Below are positions 52,913 to 62,000 of a stretch of DNA of 64,000 nucleotides, piece after piece. The stretch spans positions 2,705,001 to 2,769,000 of the forward strand of contig NZ_JNIQ01000001.1 of assembly GCF_000702585.1 (NCBI RefSeq), given 5' to 3'. The stretch is from Exiguobacterium aurantiacum DSM 6208. GTDB taxonomy: Bacteria; Bacillota; Bacilli; Exiguobacteriales; Exiguobacteriaceae. Below the pieces are notes generated by a model. That model ran no database searches, had not been told where the DNA came from, and saw nothing but the letters and a program-made list of their open reading frames with translations. The stretch's first letter is position 1. Each line of letters starts with the position of its first letter. The translations under genes and the position numbers were made by a program.

Positions 52913-53737
52913 ATGGAATCAGTAGCAAACTGGACATCGGTCCGTACGTATGAAGATATTAAATATGAGAAGTGGAACGGGATCGCCAAAATCACGATCA
53001 ACCGCCCGGAAGTGCGGAACGCTTTCCGTCCGCTCACGGTCAACGAATTGATCGACGCGTTCGCGCGCGCCCGTGACGACAAAGAAGTCGGCGTCATCAT
53101 CTTGACAGGTGAAGGCGAAAAGGCGTTCTGTTCAGGCGGAGACCAAAAGGTTCGTGGGCACGGCGGTTATGTCGGTGACGATGAGATCCCACGCTTGAAC
53201 GTCCTCGACCTTCAGCGCTTGATTCGCGTCATCCCGAAACCGGTCATCGCCATGGTCGCTGGATTCGCCATCGGTGGTGGACACGTCTTGCACGTCGTCT
53301 GTGACTTGACGATCGCCGCGGATAACGCCCGTTTCGGTCAAACCGGACCAAAAGTCGGTTCGTTCGACGCCGGGTATGGCTCAGGCTACTTGGCGCGCAT
53401 CATCGGCCATAAGAAAGCCCGTGAGATTTGGTACCTTTGCCGTCAATACGACGCGCAAGAAGCACTCGACATGGGCCTCGTCAACACGGTCGTCCCACTC
53501 GAGCAACTCGAAGCAGAAACGATCCAGTGGTGCCAAGAAATCTTGCAACACTCTCCGACTGCGCTCCGCTTCTTGAAGGCGGCGATGAACGCCGACACGG
53601 ATGGCCTCGCAGGTCTCCAACAGCTCGCAGGCGATGCGACGCTCCTTTATTACACGACGGAAGAAGCAAAAGAAGGACGCGACGCGTTCAAAGAAAAACG
53701 CGACCCGGACTTCGGTCAGTTCCCGCGTTTCCCTTAA
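52913..53737 (+). CDS. menB: 1,4-Dihydroxy-2-naphthoyl-CoA synthase MenB
   Basis: MenB closes the second ring of o-succinylbenzoyl-CoA. The 274-residue crotonase-fold protein has [17 protein letters not shown], the characteristic [12 protein letters not shown] and the oxyanion-loop [18 protein letters not shown]. The start directly follows the menH stop, with GGGGGAAA upstream. A terminator-like hairpin follows it and precedes menE. Confidence 0.95.
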   Translation: MESVANWTSVRTYEDIKYEKWNGIAKITINRPEVRNAFRPLTVNELIDAFARARDDKEVGVIILTGEGEKAFCSGGDQKVRGHGGYVGDDEIPRLNVLDLQRLIRVIPKPVIAMVAGFAIGGGHVLHVVCDLTIAADNARFGQTGPKVGSFDAGYGSGYLARIIGHKKAREIWYLCRQYDAQEALDMGLVNTVVPLEQLEAETIQWCQEILQHSPTALRFLKAAMNADTDGLAGLQQLAGDATLLYYTTEEAKEGRDAFKEKRDPDFGQFPRFP

Positions 53738-53745
53738 TCTGTACG

Positions 53746-53773
53746 AGAGTAGCGACTTCGCTACTCTTTTTTT
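53746..53773 (+). terminator. Terminator-like hairpin between menB and menE
   Basis: A 10-bp perfect stem (53746-53755 with 53758-53767) and six T residues abut the menE ribosome site GGAGG. It could stop some transcripts after menB, or act only as an RNA processing or stability feature. Confidence 0.75.
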
Positions 53774-53786
53774 GGAGGTATGCCCG

Positions 53787-55151
53787 ATGAATGTATTGAA
53801 CCATCCGACCGATCACATCGCCCTCGTCGCGGCCGGACGCCGTCTGACATGGGGAGCGGTATGGAACGAGAGCGCACGTCTCGCTCACTACGTAAAGCGC
53901 ACCGCACCCGATGCCCGTCACATCGGACTGTACGCAGCCAACAGCACCGATTACGTCATCGCCATCCACGCCGTCCTATTGCTCGGCAAAGTGCTCGTCC
54001 CGCTGAATACGCGGTTGACAAACAATGAGATCAAGACGCAACTCGAGACGGCGGATGTCGACCTCTTGCTCGTCGACGAAACGCTCGACGTCCCGGTTCC
54101 ACAGCTCATGCTCACGATGCGCGACGCGGAACCCCTGGCCGGCCATCATACGTGGAAACAAGACGAGGTCATGTCGCTCATGTTCACGTCCGGGACGACA
54201 GGACGCGCGAAAGCGGTCAAACAGACGTACGGCAACCATGTCGCAAGCGCCGAGGCCGCTCGGCACCACCTAGGCTATGACGCACGCGATCGCATGCTCG
54301 TCGTCACCCCGCTATTTCATATGAGCGGGCTCGCTCAAGTGTACCGCGCCGCCTGCTTCGGTTCAACGTTGTACGTGGAAACGAAGTTCGAGGCCGTCCG
54401 GACACTTGACTTGATCGCAGCCGAACGCATCACCCACGTCTCACTCGTCGCCGTCATGCTCGATCGGTTGCTCGCAATCGGACTCGAGCGCCATGCTCTT
54501 CGCGTCGTGCTCGTCGGGGGTGGCCCGGTGCCACAACCGCTTCTTGAAGAGGCGGAGCGACGCCACATCCCCGTCGCCCAGACGTACGGGATGACCGAAA
54601 CGTGTTCACAAGTCGCGACGTTACTCCCAGCGGAAGCACTCGATCGTCTCGGTTCGAGCGGTCGAGCCATTTTGCCGACACGAGTCCGCGTCAATTCGGA
54701 TGGAGAAATCGAGGTGAGCGGACCGACCGTCACACCCGGCTACTATAAACAGCCCGAAGCCGATGCTTGGACGGAAGACGGGTTTTGGCGGACCGGAGAT
54801 TTGGGTACAATCCAAGACGGTTATTTGTATGTCCACGATCGGAGGAGCGACTTGATCATCTCGGGAGGCGAGAACGTCTACCCGGCTGAAATCGAGAGCG
54901 TGCTCCGTCGTTGCCCTGGCATTGAAGATGCCGGGGTCACCGGCCGTAATGACGCGACATGGGGGACGGTCCCTGTCGCGTATATCGTCGGGTCGTATGA
55001 CCCGCTCGAACTGGAACGCTTGTTGTCAGAACATCTCGCCAGCTACAAACATCCGAAGGCGTATCATATCGTCCGCGAACTGCCTCGCAACGCGAACGGG
55101 AAGCTGATGCGCCACCGCCTAAAGGAGACCGCCCATGATTCGACGCGCTGA
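53787..55151 (+). CDS. menE: o-Succinylbenzoate-CoA ligase MenE
   Basis: MenE activates o-succinylbenzoate with ATP and CoA. The 454-residue acyl-adenylate enzyme has the P-loop-like MFTSGTTGRAKAVK, the motif VAQTYGMTETCSQVA, WRTGDLG and the C-terminal hinge region SGGENVYPAEIE with the catalytic lysine in NANGKLMRHRL. The ATG at 53787 has GGAGG 8 nt upstream; a longer in-frame frame overlaps menB and is not used. Its 3' end overlaps menC by 17 nt. Confidence 0.94.
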   Translation: MNVLNHPTDHIALVAAGRRLTWGAVWNESARLAHYVKRTAPDARHIGLYAANSTDYVIAIHAVLLLGKVLVPLNTRLTNNEIKTQLETADVDLLLVDETLDVPVPQLMLTMRDAEPLAGHHTWKQDEVMSLMFTSGTTGRAKAVKQTYGNHVASAEAARHHLGYDARDRMLVVTPLFHMSGLAQVYRAACFGSTLYVETKFEAVRTLDLIAAERITHVSLVAVMLDRLLAIGLERHALRVVLVGGGPVPQPLLEEAERRHIPVAQTYGMTETCSQVATLLPAEALDRLGSSGRAILPTRVRVNSDGEIEVSGPTVTPGYYKQPEADAWTEDGFWRTGDLGTIQDGYLYVHDRRSDLIISGGENVYPAEIESVLRRCPGIEDAGVTGRNDATWGTVPVAYIVGSYDPLELERLLSEHLASYKHPKAYHIVRELPRNANGKLMRHRLKETAHDSTR

Positions 55152-56202
55152 ATTATATATCGTCCCGTTGACGTTCAAACACCCGATCGTGACCGCCCAT
55201 TCCGTCCTCTCGACGCGACGGACGATCATCCTCCGGCTCGAGACAACGGACGGTCTCGTCGGATACGGGGAAGGCGTCGCCTTCGAGACGCCTTGGTACA
55301 CGGCAGAGACGGTCCGTTCGACAATCGATGTCTCGGCACTCATCACCAAACTGTTGGACGGCCAACCTGTGTCGCCGCAGTCGTTTCCGCCACGCTTCCG
55401 CTCCATCATCGGTCATCCGATGGCCAAGGCGATGTGGGAGAGTGCCTGTTGGGAAATTGAGGCGGCTCGTCAACAGAAGACACTGAAACAACTGCTCGGG
55501 GCGGGAGACACGGTCGCCTGCGGCCGGACGATCGGCATCGGTCTCTTGACCCAAACACTGAAAGCGATCGAAGGGGCACTCGAGACCGGATTCGATCGCA
55601 TCAAGTTAAAGGCGGCACCCGAAGAGTTGTTATATTCCTTGAACGAGATCCGGGCCGTATTTCCTGACGCCCCGCTCATGATCGATTTGAACGGTAGCGG
55701 GGTCGAACAGCCACTCTCGTGGTTCGAACAGTTGGATGCGTATCGCCTCTTGATGATCGAACAGCCGTTCCCGAGTACACATTGGGTCGCGTCTGCCGAT
55801 TTACAGGCCCGGCTCGAGACACCGATTTGTCTCGACGAGTCCATCACTTGCCGGCAAGACGTTGAAACGATGACCCGCCTCGACGCTGGGCGCATCGTCA
55901 ACATTAAACCGGCCCGTGTCGGCGGTTTGACCGAGGCGCTCGCCATTCGGGAAGCAAACGTACCGTATTGGGTCGGCGGCATGTATGAGTCCGCCATCGG
56001 TCGTTACCATACGCTCTTGTTCGCTTCCTTGAGCGGCGCCGCTTACCCGGCCGACATGGCCGGAACGAGCGCCTATTTCGAGACCGACCTGCTCGACACA
56101 CCGCTCGAGGTCAAGGACGGGAAGCTCATCATCCCGGACGACCCGCGGCCTGATTGGGCAATGATACGACGTTTAGCCGAAGAGACGATTCAACTGAAGT
56201 AA
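55135..56202 (+). CDS. menC: o-Succinylbenzoate synthase MenC
   Basis: MenC dehydrates SHCHC to o-succinylbenzoate. The 355-residue enolase-superfamily enzyme has the catalytic lysine pair in FDRIKLKAAPEEL, the metal-binding D in MIDLNGSGV, E in LMIEQPF and D in PICLDESIT, then NIKPARVGGLTEAL. It is the last gene of the unit, before a bidirectional terminator. Confidence 0.94.
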   Translation: MIRRAELYIVPLTFKHPIVTAHSVLSTRRTIILRLETTDGLVGYGEGVAFETPWYTAETVRSTIDVSALITKLLDGQPVSPQSFPPRFRSIIGHPMAKAMWESACWEIEAARQQKTLKQLLGAGDTVACGRTIGIGLLTQTLKAIEGALETGFDRIKLKAAPEELLYSLNEIRAVFPDAPLMIDLNGSGVEQPLSWFEQLDAYRLLMIEQPFPSTHWVASADLQARLETPICLDESITCRQDVETMTRLDAGRIVNIKPARVGGLTEALAIREANVPYWVGGMYESAIGRYHTLLFASLSGAAYPADMAGTSAYFETDLLDTPLEVKDGKLIIPDDPRPDWAMIRRLAEETIQLK

Positions 56203-56235
56203 AAAAGGCAGATGACGGGTGTCATCTGCCTTTTT
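56202..56235. terminator. Bidirectional terminator between menC and map
   Basis: A 15-bp perfect stem (56202-56216 with 56221-56235), flanked by A- and T-runs, serves both converging units. Confidence 0.85.
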
Positions 56236-56237
56236 AT

Positions 56238-56987
56238 TCAACGGAACGAACCCGTCAACACTTCATAGCCGTCTTCGGTGACGACGACCGTATGTTCAAA
56301 TTGCGATACGAGACTATTGTTCGGCGTGAAGAGCGACCAGCCATCTTCTTCCGATTGATAGACGACTTCATCTTTCGTCGAGATGAACGTCTCGACGGCG
56401 ATGACTTGACCGACTTTCAAGATATCGTTCTCTTCGCGGTTGTAATAGTTCGAGATTGACTCCGGCTCCCCGTGGAGCGTACGCCCTAATCCGTGTCCGG
56501 CCAGGTTGCGGATGACCGTGAAGCCATTTTTCCGGGCATCGGCATAGATCGCTTTCCCGATTTGGTTCACTTTCGTCCCGGCCCTCACTTTACTGAGCCC
56601 AGCCTCAAGCGACGTGAGCGATACTTCGACGAGACGTTCGTGCTGTGACGATTTTGGCGTACCCGCGATGACCGTCCGGCCTGTGTCCGCATAATAACCA
56701 TCTTTCACGGCGGAGACGTCGATATTGACGAGGTCTCCGTCTTGAATGACGAGATCACCCGGGATACCGTGTGCGGCAATCTCGTTGACCGAGATGCACG
56801 TGTAACCTGGGAACTCATACATCGTGATCGGCGCCGAGGCCGCCCCTTCTGTTTCGAGAATCCGTTGGCCGATCTCGTCCAACTGTTTTGTCGTCATTCC
56901 CGGTGCGACGGCTTTCGCCATCTCATCTCGGGCCAAGGCGACGATGCGTCCAATTTCACGTAAAGCGTCGTAATCGTAATCAAGCAT
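56238..56987 (-). CDS. map: Type I methionine aminopeptidase
   Basis: Map removes the initiator methionine from nascent proteins. The 249-residue protein has the five metal ligands of the family: two aspartates in DLVNIDVSAVKDGYYADTGRT, a histidine in LAGHGLGRTLHGEP, and two glutamates in VETFIS and TVVVTEDGYEVLT. GAGGGATG precedes the ATG. It starts 15 nt after the degenerate EAL gene, so the two may be co-transcribed. Confidence 0.93.
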   Translation of the reverse strand: MLDYDYDALREIGRIVALARDEMAKAVAPGMTTKQLDEIGQRILETEGAASAPITMYEFPGYTCISVNEIAAHGIPGDLVIQDGDLVNIDVSAVKDGYYADTGRTVIAGTPKSSQHERLVEVSLTSLEAGLSKVRAGTKVNQIGKAIYADARKNGFTVIRNLAGHGLGRTLHGEPESISNYYNREENDILKVGQVIAVETFISTKDEVVYQSEEDGWSLFTPNNSLVSQFEHTVVVTEDGYEVLTGSFR

Positions 56988-57001
56988 AGTTCATCCCTCT
57001 T

Positions 57002-58192
57002 TCAATCTAATAATCGGTTTTGATATAAGTAGTCTTCAGATAAATCGGCGAACAAGAACATACCGTCCGGAAGCGGATAGCTGAACGTTCGTGTCACTTC
57101 GTTCGAACTGAAGTCACGATAATTCTCGGACAAATAACCACGTCCGCGGACACTCATCGCCGCCATCGTCTGAATGAAGTACGGACGAAAACTCCAGTTG
57201 TAGCCACGGTACGTGTTGTCGACTTTCCATTCCGCGTCCGCCTGATAGACGTTCGCGCTCGTCTGAAACCCGGTGCGGTCGGTCAAATAGTAACGGACGA
57301 ACATCCCTTCAAGTTTGGCAGCGATATGCAGTAACCATTCGTCCCTTTTGTCTTTCGACCATTTCCCGGTCTGAACGAGATCTTGGATTTGACGATGTAA
57401 CTCAAACTCAAGCTCATATAAACGGCGCAGGCGTTCTTGATCGTGCAGGAAGAACGACGGGACTTCTTGGGTCAGGACGGTCATCCCATTCGTCTCTTGC
57501 TGGGGCGTCTCCGTCCGACGTCCGAGCAATCCCCCCATATAATAGCGCCCGCCGTGTTGCCAGGCGTAGCGCAGTTGGCCGACGTGGTCGATCGACTTAT
57601 AAAGAAGCGGCGCCCCCAATCTCGAGGCAATATACTCCATCGTCTGGAGCATTTGCGGATACGTCACCGACAACGTCTTTTTCTCGACCATCGTCCCTAA
57701 ATCGACGAGAAGAAGTTCCGGCGCGATAGCCATGATGTCCTCGATGCTCGTCGATTCGGCAAAGTCGAGTGCAATCTTCACACCGCACGACCGATAATAT
57801 TGGACGACGCGTGACAACCTGGACACGTCGACGAGATCGGTCCCTTGGATCGTCACATAAATGCGGTGGAGCGGGAAGTTCAATTCGTGTAACGGGGATA
57901 AAAACGCTTCGCCCCCTTCCTCGAGGATCCACTCCGCCCGACAACGGAACGTCACGAACTGCTTCGCATCGCGTAGTTTCTCGGCGGCAATCCGCTCCAT
58001 CCGCTTGGCGATATCGAGTTGATATTCGACCGGCACGTCGTCGTCATAAAAGAATGGCGTGAGCGAGTCTCCTCTGAACTGACCATGTACCATATAGCCT
58101 TCCACTTGAAACGTGGCGGCTCCAAGAATCGGTTCATACGTCACTTCGACTTCATCCGGATTCATCATCACGTCCACTGCATCCACACTCAT
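57002..58192 (-). CDS. Degenerate EAL-domain protein (YkuI-like)
   Basis: The protein of about 396 residues has an N-terminal EAL-like domain and a C-terminal sensory domain, like B. subtilis YkuI. Key residues are changed: the EAL glutamate region reads GYMVHGQF, the usual ELTE site reads VTIQ, the DDFG loop reads ALDFAES, and KID reads VDLG. It should therefore bind cyclic di-GMP poorly or not hydrolyse it. It may be a c-di-GMP or ligand sensor. GAGGTG precedes the ATG. Confidence 0.78.
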   Translation of the reverse strand: MSVDAVDVMMNPDEVEVTYEPILGAATFQVEGYMVHGQFRGDSLTPFFYDDDVPVEYQLDIAKRMERIAAEKLRDAKQFVTFRCRAEWILEEGGEAFLSPLHELNFPLHRIYVTIQGTDLVDVSRLSRVVQYYRSCGVKIALDFAESTSIEDIMAIAPELLLVDLGTMVEKKTLSVTYPQMLQTMEYIASRLGAPLLYKSIDHVGQLRYAWQHGGRYYMGGLLGRRTETPQQETNGMTVLTQEVPSFFLHDQERLRRLYELEFELHRQIQDLVQTGKWSKDKRDEWLLHIAAKLEGMFVRYYLTDRTGFQTSANVYQADAEWKVDNTYRGYNWSFRPYFIQTMAAMSVRGRGYLSENYRDFSSNEVTRTFSYPLPDGMFLFADLSEDYLYQNRLLD

Positions 58193-58232
58193 CACCTCAT
58201 CTTATATTTTCAAATAAGAAAGCGAGCCGGTA

Positions 58233-58484
58233 TCAGCTCGCTCGTGTATGCACATACATATAGGCACCGAAACAAGCAATGAAATACACAATACTCATCA
58301 CACCGTACCCGATACCCATCTTCCCGCCGACGCCGATTGCCATGACGAGCCAAATCATCGCGCCGAACAGTAATGTCGCTACGGGGATATATCGAAAATT
58401 AGGTCGGTCCGTCTTTGATACGATTGGCTTCAGCGCCAATACACATACTAATAGTATGACAAGACCGAAACTTAGTTCTACCAT
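58233..58484 (-). CDS. Small membrane protein
   Basis: The protein of about 83 residues has three hydrophobic segments (VELSFGLVILLVCVLALKP; IPVATLLFGAMIWLVMAIGV; GVMSIVYFIACFGAYMYV). The ATG at 58484 follows GATGAGGTG. No family is recognised with confidence. It lies between cshA, from which a terminator separates it, and the EAL-like gene. Confidence 0.6.
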   Translation of the reverse strand: MVELSFGLVILLVCVLALKPIVSKTDRPNFRYIPVATLLFGAMIWLVMAIGVGGKMGIGYGVMSIVYFIACFGAYMYVHTRAS

Positions 58485-58536
58485 CCGTTGACACCTCATC
58501 CTTCCATCTCTACTCATCAAGTGTAGCATGACACCC

Positions 58537-58575
58537 AAAAAAAAACCGCAAATCCACTTAAGGAAATGCGGTTTT
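58537..58575 (-). terminator. Terminator after cshA
   Basis: A 9-bp stem with additional inner pairing (58542-58550 with 58567-58575) ends in a long T-run on the minus strand just after the cshA stop. Confidence 0.8.
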
Positions 58576-58584
58576 CGTTATTGA

Positions 58585-60093
58585 TTAGTCACGCGGACGG
58601 CGTGGGCCACGGTCGTCTGAACGACGACGGTCGTCTCCACCGCTACGTTTGCCACGGTATCCACCGCCGCCACCGCTGCGTCCACCACGGTCACCGCCGC
58701 CACGACGTTCGCCGCCGCCACTGCGATTTCCACGGTATCCGCCACGGTCGTTGCGTCCACCTTGACGCTTGACGCGTACTGGCTCTGCATACGAGATTTC
58801 AACCGGAGTTGAATCTGGCTCTTTCGTCAATCCACGAAGTGCCGCTGCAAGAAGCTCGACTGCTTCGTATTCTTCAAGAAGCTCAGTCGCAAGTTGCGTG
58901 TAAGCTTTGAAGTCGCCCGCTTGTACACGTTCGATCAATTCTTCAGCCGTTTGCTTTTGGTTGCCCTCAAGCACTTCTGCGATTGTCGGTACGTGACGAC
59001 GGTTCATTTTCTTGTTCGTTACACGTTCGATTGCTTTCACTTGACCGAATTCACGTGGCGTGATGAACGTAAGGGCTGTACCTGTTTTACCAGCACGACC
59101 TGTACGTCCGATCCGGTGCACGTAGCTTTCCGGGTCTTGTGGTACATCGAAGTTGTATACGTGTGTGACACCTGTGATATCAAGACCACGTGCCGCGACG
59201 TCTGTTGCGACCAAGATGTCGATCGTGCCGTTTTTGAAACGACGGATGACTTGGTCACGTTTAGACTGCGTCAAGTCACCGTGAAGACCATCAGCCGTGT
59301 AGCCACGCTTGATGAGTGCTTCTGTCACTTCGTCAACACGCTTCTTCGTACGAGCGAAGATGATGCTGAGTTCTGGCGAGTCGATGTCGATCAAACGGCA
59401 AAGCGTATCAAATTTTTGGCCTTCGCGCAATTCGAGGAACTGTTGGTTGATGTTCTCAACTGTCATTTCCTTCGCTTTTACTTTGATGATCGTTGGCGAC
59501 TTCATGAAGCGCTCAGCAATCTTCTTGATTTGTGGTGGCATCGTTGCCGAGAAGAGAAGCGTTTGACGCTCAACCGGTAGGCCTTTCAAAATCATCTCGA
59601 TATCTTCCACGAAGCCCATGTTGAGCATTTCATCCGCCTCGTCCAAGATGACCGTTTGGATCTCATCGAGTTTGATCGTCTTACGTTTCATGTGATCCAT
59701 GAGACGTCCTGGTGTCGCAACGACGATTTGCGGGTTCTTTTTCAAGCCGCGGATTTGGCGATCGATTTGTTGACCACCGTAAACTGGGAGGGCGTATACG
59801 CGCTTCGCCTCACCAATTTTGTTCAATTCTTCTGCAACTTGAATCGCAAGTTCACGTGTCGGTGCAAGAACGAGTGCTTGGACTTGACGCGCCTTTGGAT
59901 CGATTCGCTCAATTGTCGGAATACCGAAAGCTGCTGTTTTCCCTGTACCTGTTTGTGCTTGACCTAATACGTCCACTCCTGTGAGTGCGACAGGAATTGT
60001 CTCAGCTTGGATCGGTGTAGCTTCTTCGAAGCCCATTTTGAGTACACCTTTTACTAATGCTTCACTTAACTGTAAATCTTGGAATTTTGTCAA
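58585..60093 (-). CDS. cshA: DEAD-box RNA helicase CshA
   Basis: CshA unwinds RNA in ribosome assembly, cold adaptation and the RNA degradosome. The protein of about 502 residues has Q-motif [13 protein letters not shown], motif [11 protein letters not shown], motif [11 protein letters not shown], motif III FSATMP and motif [12 protein letters not shown]. An arginine/glycine-rich C-terminal tail follows (residues about 445-502, repeats of GGxRGG type). The TTG at 60093 is chosen since AAAGGAG lies 8 nt upstream. A terminator-like hairpin is in its leader. Confidence 0.93.
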   Translation of the reverse strand: MTKFQDLQLSEALVKGVLKMGFEEATPIQAETIPVALTGVDVLGQAQTGTGKTAAFGIPTIERIDPKARQVQALVLAPTRELAIQVAEELNKIGEAKRVYALPVYGGQQIDRQIRGLKKNPQIVVATPGRLMDHMKRKTIKLDEIQTVILDEADEMLNMGFVEDIEMILKGLPVERQTLLFSATMPPQIKKIAERFMKSPTIIKVKAKEMTVENINQQFLELREGQKFDTLCRLIDIDSPELSIIFARTKKRVDEVTEALIKRGYTADGLHGDLTQSKRDQVIRRFKNGTIDILVATDVAARGLDITGVTHVYNFDVPQDPESYVHRIGRTGRAGKTGTALTFITPREFGQVKAIERVTNKKMNRRHVPTIAEVLEGNQKQTAEELIERVQAGDFKAYTQLATELLEEYEAVELLAAALRGLTKEPDSTPVEISYAEPVRVKRQGGRNDRGGYRGNRSGGGERRGGGDRGGRSGGGGGYRGKRSGGDDRRRSDDRGPRRPRD

Positions 60094-60116
60094 ATTATAT
60101 TCTCCTTTGTTCATAC

Positions 60117-60149
60117 AAAAAACGTCTGAGGTTTAGTTCTGCAGACGTT
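60117..60149 (-). terminator. Terminator-like hairpin in the cshA 5' UTR
   Basis: AACGTCTG and CAGACGTT (60142-60149 with 60121-60128 on the minus strand) form an 8-bp stem with a 13-nt loop, followed by six T residues. It ends about 25 nt before the start codon. Confidence 0.7.
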
Positions 60150-60181
60150 CTTTCAATGTTTCCTCATAGTCAACTTTACTA

Positions 60182-60209
60182 ACTATAACGTATTTGTTTC
60201 TAAAATGAA
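60182..60209 (-). promoter_or_regulatory. Candidate cshA promoter
   Basis: TTCATT and TATAGT are separated by 16 nt on the minus strand; this would place transcription start about 80 nt before the TTG start codon. Confidence 0.45.
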
Positions 60210-60256
60210 AGAAATACATTCTAAAACTTTTCATAGCCGTCTTGGCATGAGTAATC

Positions 60257-61108
60257 TTATTTCAATTTATACCCGTTGTCGAGCTTTTCAACTTGCTTTT
60301 CTTTCAATAACTTCCCGAGCGCCCGTTTGAACGCCGCTTTACTCATCCCGAATTCACGGTCAATGATGTCAGATGCAGTCTTATCCCCGTAAGGCATCTG
60401 GCCCCCACGTTCTTCAATATAAGAGAGGATGCTGCCCGCATCGCCGTCGATCGCTTCATACGCCCGCGGTTTCATCGAGACGAGGACCGTCCCGTCTTGT
60501 TTCACTTGCGTCACGCGAACCGTTAGTTCTTCGCCGAGCCGCGGCCAACGTGTCATCTCCGCTTCATGCAAGAAGCCGAGTGATTCGTTCTCGACCCAGA
60601 CGTTGACGCCGACATCCCGTCTGTTGACGACGATCGCCTGAACTTCTTGATTGCCCCACTCTTCTTTCGCAGGACGGGCGAGCAAGTTCAAATACGCATA
60701 ATGTGCCGGTTCACCTAAAAGACGACCTTTTTGGTCATACTTTAAACGGACACATAACTTGTCGCCTTCTTTCGGCCAGTACGACCGATTTTCCGGAAGG
60801 TCGTCGAGTGAGACGAGCACGTCCTTTTGAATCCCGATGTTGACGAACACGCCCGTGTTATAACGTACACCGGTCACTTCAAACCATTCATAATCATCAA
60901 ACGTCACGTTCGGGATCGTCATCGTCGAAGCGAGACGCCCTTCAGAATCGTGATATAAGAAGACACGCACCGTCTGCCCGACCGTGACTTCTTCTGTCTG
61001 TTCTTTTCGATGAAGCAACACTTCTTCGCGACCGTTGCCGATAAATACGCCAAAGTCAGCTGAACGTTCCGCAACTAAATCTACTACTTCTCCTGCACGT
61101 AATGCCAT
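60257..61108 (-). CDS. cvfB: S1-domain RNA-binding protein CvfB
   Basis: The protein of about 283 residues has three S1-like OB-fold repeats (SADFGVFIGNGREEVLLH; TGVFVNIGIQKDVLVSL; GVNVWVENESLGFLHEAE). A C-terminal winged helix follows (SDIIDREFGMSKAAFKRALGKLLKE). This order matches CvfB, an RNA-binding virulence or stress factor in S. aureus with B. subtilis homologue YitL. The ATG at 61108 follows AAAAGGA. It sits upstream of cshA on the same strand. Confidence 0.9.
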   Translation of the reverse strand: MALRAGEVVDLVAERSADFGVFIGNGREEVLLHRKEQTEEVTVGQTVRVFLYHDSEGRLASTMTIPNVTFDDYEWFEVTGVRYNTGVFVNIGIQKDVLVSLDDLPENRSYWPKEGDKLCVRLKYDQKGRLLGEPAHYAYLNLLARPAKEEWGNQEVQAIVVNRRDVGVNVWVENESLGFLHEAEMTRWPRLGEELTVRVTQVKQDGTVLVSMKPRAYEAIDGDAGSILSYIEERGGQMPYGDKTASDIIDREFGMSKAAFKRALGKLLKEKQVEKLDNGYKLK

Positions 61109-61395
61109 ATAATCCACATCCTTTTTTCTTCTATTACTGTCAGTATACCTACCTACACACGTTCCTAATCATATCATGTTCGTTTTTCTCGCTCCAACCA
61201 TATGTGAACATTTAGTGAACGTCCGAAAGTTTTCACTGCGCCAAATATTAAAACTATCTCTTTAAATCGTTACAACATTATGACAATTTCGTGAACGGTG
61301 ATTTTCCATCTAGTATCCACTTTTTGAAAACGTTATTATAGAAGGAGTGATGTTTAATAATTAGGTTTCAGCCATGGCCGAACGGGGGATATATA

Positions 61396-61545
61396 ATGTT
61401 TGATGTTCAATCTCGCTCTTTTGCGAAACGTTTCATGAAGGGACTATTGATTACGTTCTTCGCCCTTCTCGCTTCTCTCAGCTTTATTTTTTCGAACGGT
61501 GTCGATACGAACGTCTCGTCTTCCGTCACAATGATCCAAGAGTAA
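61396..61545 (+). CDS. Small single-span membrane protein (49 residues)
   Basis: A 49-residue frame has one hydrophobic helix (GLLITFFALLASLSFIFS) after a basic N-terminus and ends before a terminator. GGGGG lies 5-10 nt before the ATG. The region between 61118 and 61395 (278 bases) holds promoters for the two divergent genes but no gene I recognise; short uORFs exist at 61350 and 61374. The coding call rests on a ribosome site, hydrophobicity and the terminator only. Confidence 0.5.
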   Translation: MFDVQSRSFAKRFMKGLLITFFALLASLSFIFSNGVDTNVSSSVTMIQE

Positions 61546-61576
61546 GCGCCTCTCGCATAGAGCAGGCGTTTTTTTC
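61546..61576 (+). terminator. Terminator after the 49-residue ORF
   Basis: CGCCTCTC and GAGCAGGCG pair with one bulge, followed by seven T residues. Confidence 0.65.
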
Positions 61577-61671
61577 TTTTGTTCGACAGAAAAAGGGATT
61601 ATTCATCCAGTTGTCGAACGAACATAACGTTCGGGATTTACTTGAATCCATTCGGAAAGGAAGAGTCACTC

Positions 61672-61914
61672 ATGCTATTTTACTTTCTCGCCACGATTCT
61701 CTCAGTCGTCGGTTTGTCCGTCTCGTTCCAAACCGGTTTTTTCAAAGATCCGACCGGGATGTTCTTGTTCGCGGCCTTGCTCGCGATGGGACTATCCTCG
61801 TTGAAGCAGCTCGCTTCCCAAACGAACGTCCTGTTAAAGGAACGTCGAGACCAAAAACGAATCAATCGGATCGTCGCTCGGATGCACTCGAGTTCACGTA
61901 AACGCTCTACATAA
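61672..61914 (+). CDS. Small two-span membrane protein
   Basis: The 80-residue protein has two hydrophobic segments (LFYFLATILSVVGLSVSF; GMFLFAALLAMGLSS) and a basic C-terminal tail rich in R and K. AAAGGAAG precedes the ATG. An inverted repeat (GTTCGACA/TGTCGAAC) lies upstream. No family is recognised. Confidence 0.6.
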   Translation: MLFYFLATILSVVGLSVSFQTGFFKDPTGMFLFAALLAMGLSSLKQLASQTNVLLKERRDQKRINRIVARMHSSSRKRST

Positions 61915-62000
61915 CGCTCGTCTTCCGCGGTCAGTTTTGTTATTCTAATGAAGATAGTAGATCGCAAAACGGATTTATCCCGTAGGAGGCACATACACGT

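Noticed and set aside
53601-53786. A longer menE start overlapping menB
   Set aside because: The extension translates menB coding sequence and the terminator-like hairpin, and the GGAGG site fits the ATG at 53787.
61619-61632. GAAC...GTTC resembling an SOS (LexA) box before the 80-residue gene
   Set aside because: The spacer is 5 nt rather than the 4 nt required by the Bacillota LexA consensus, so it is only noted as an inverted repeat.
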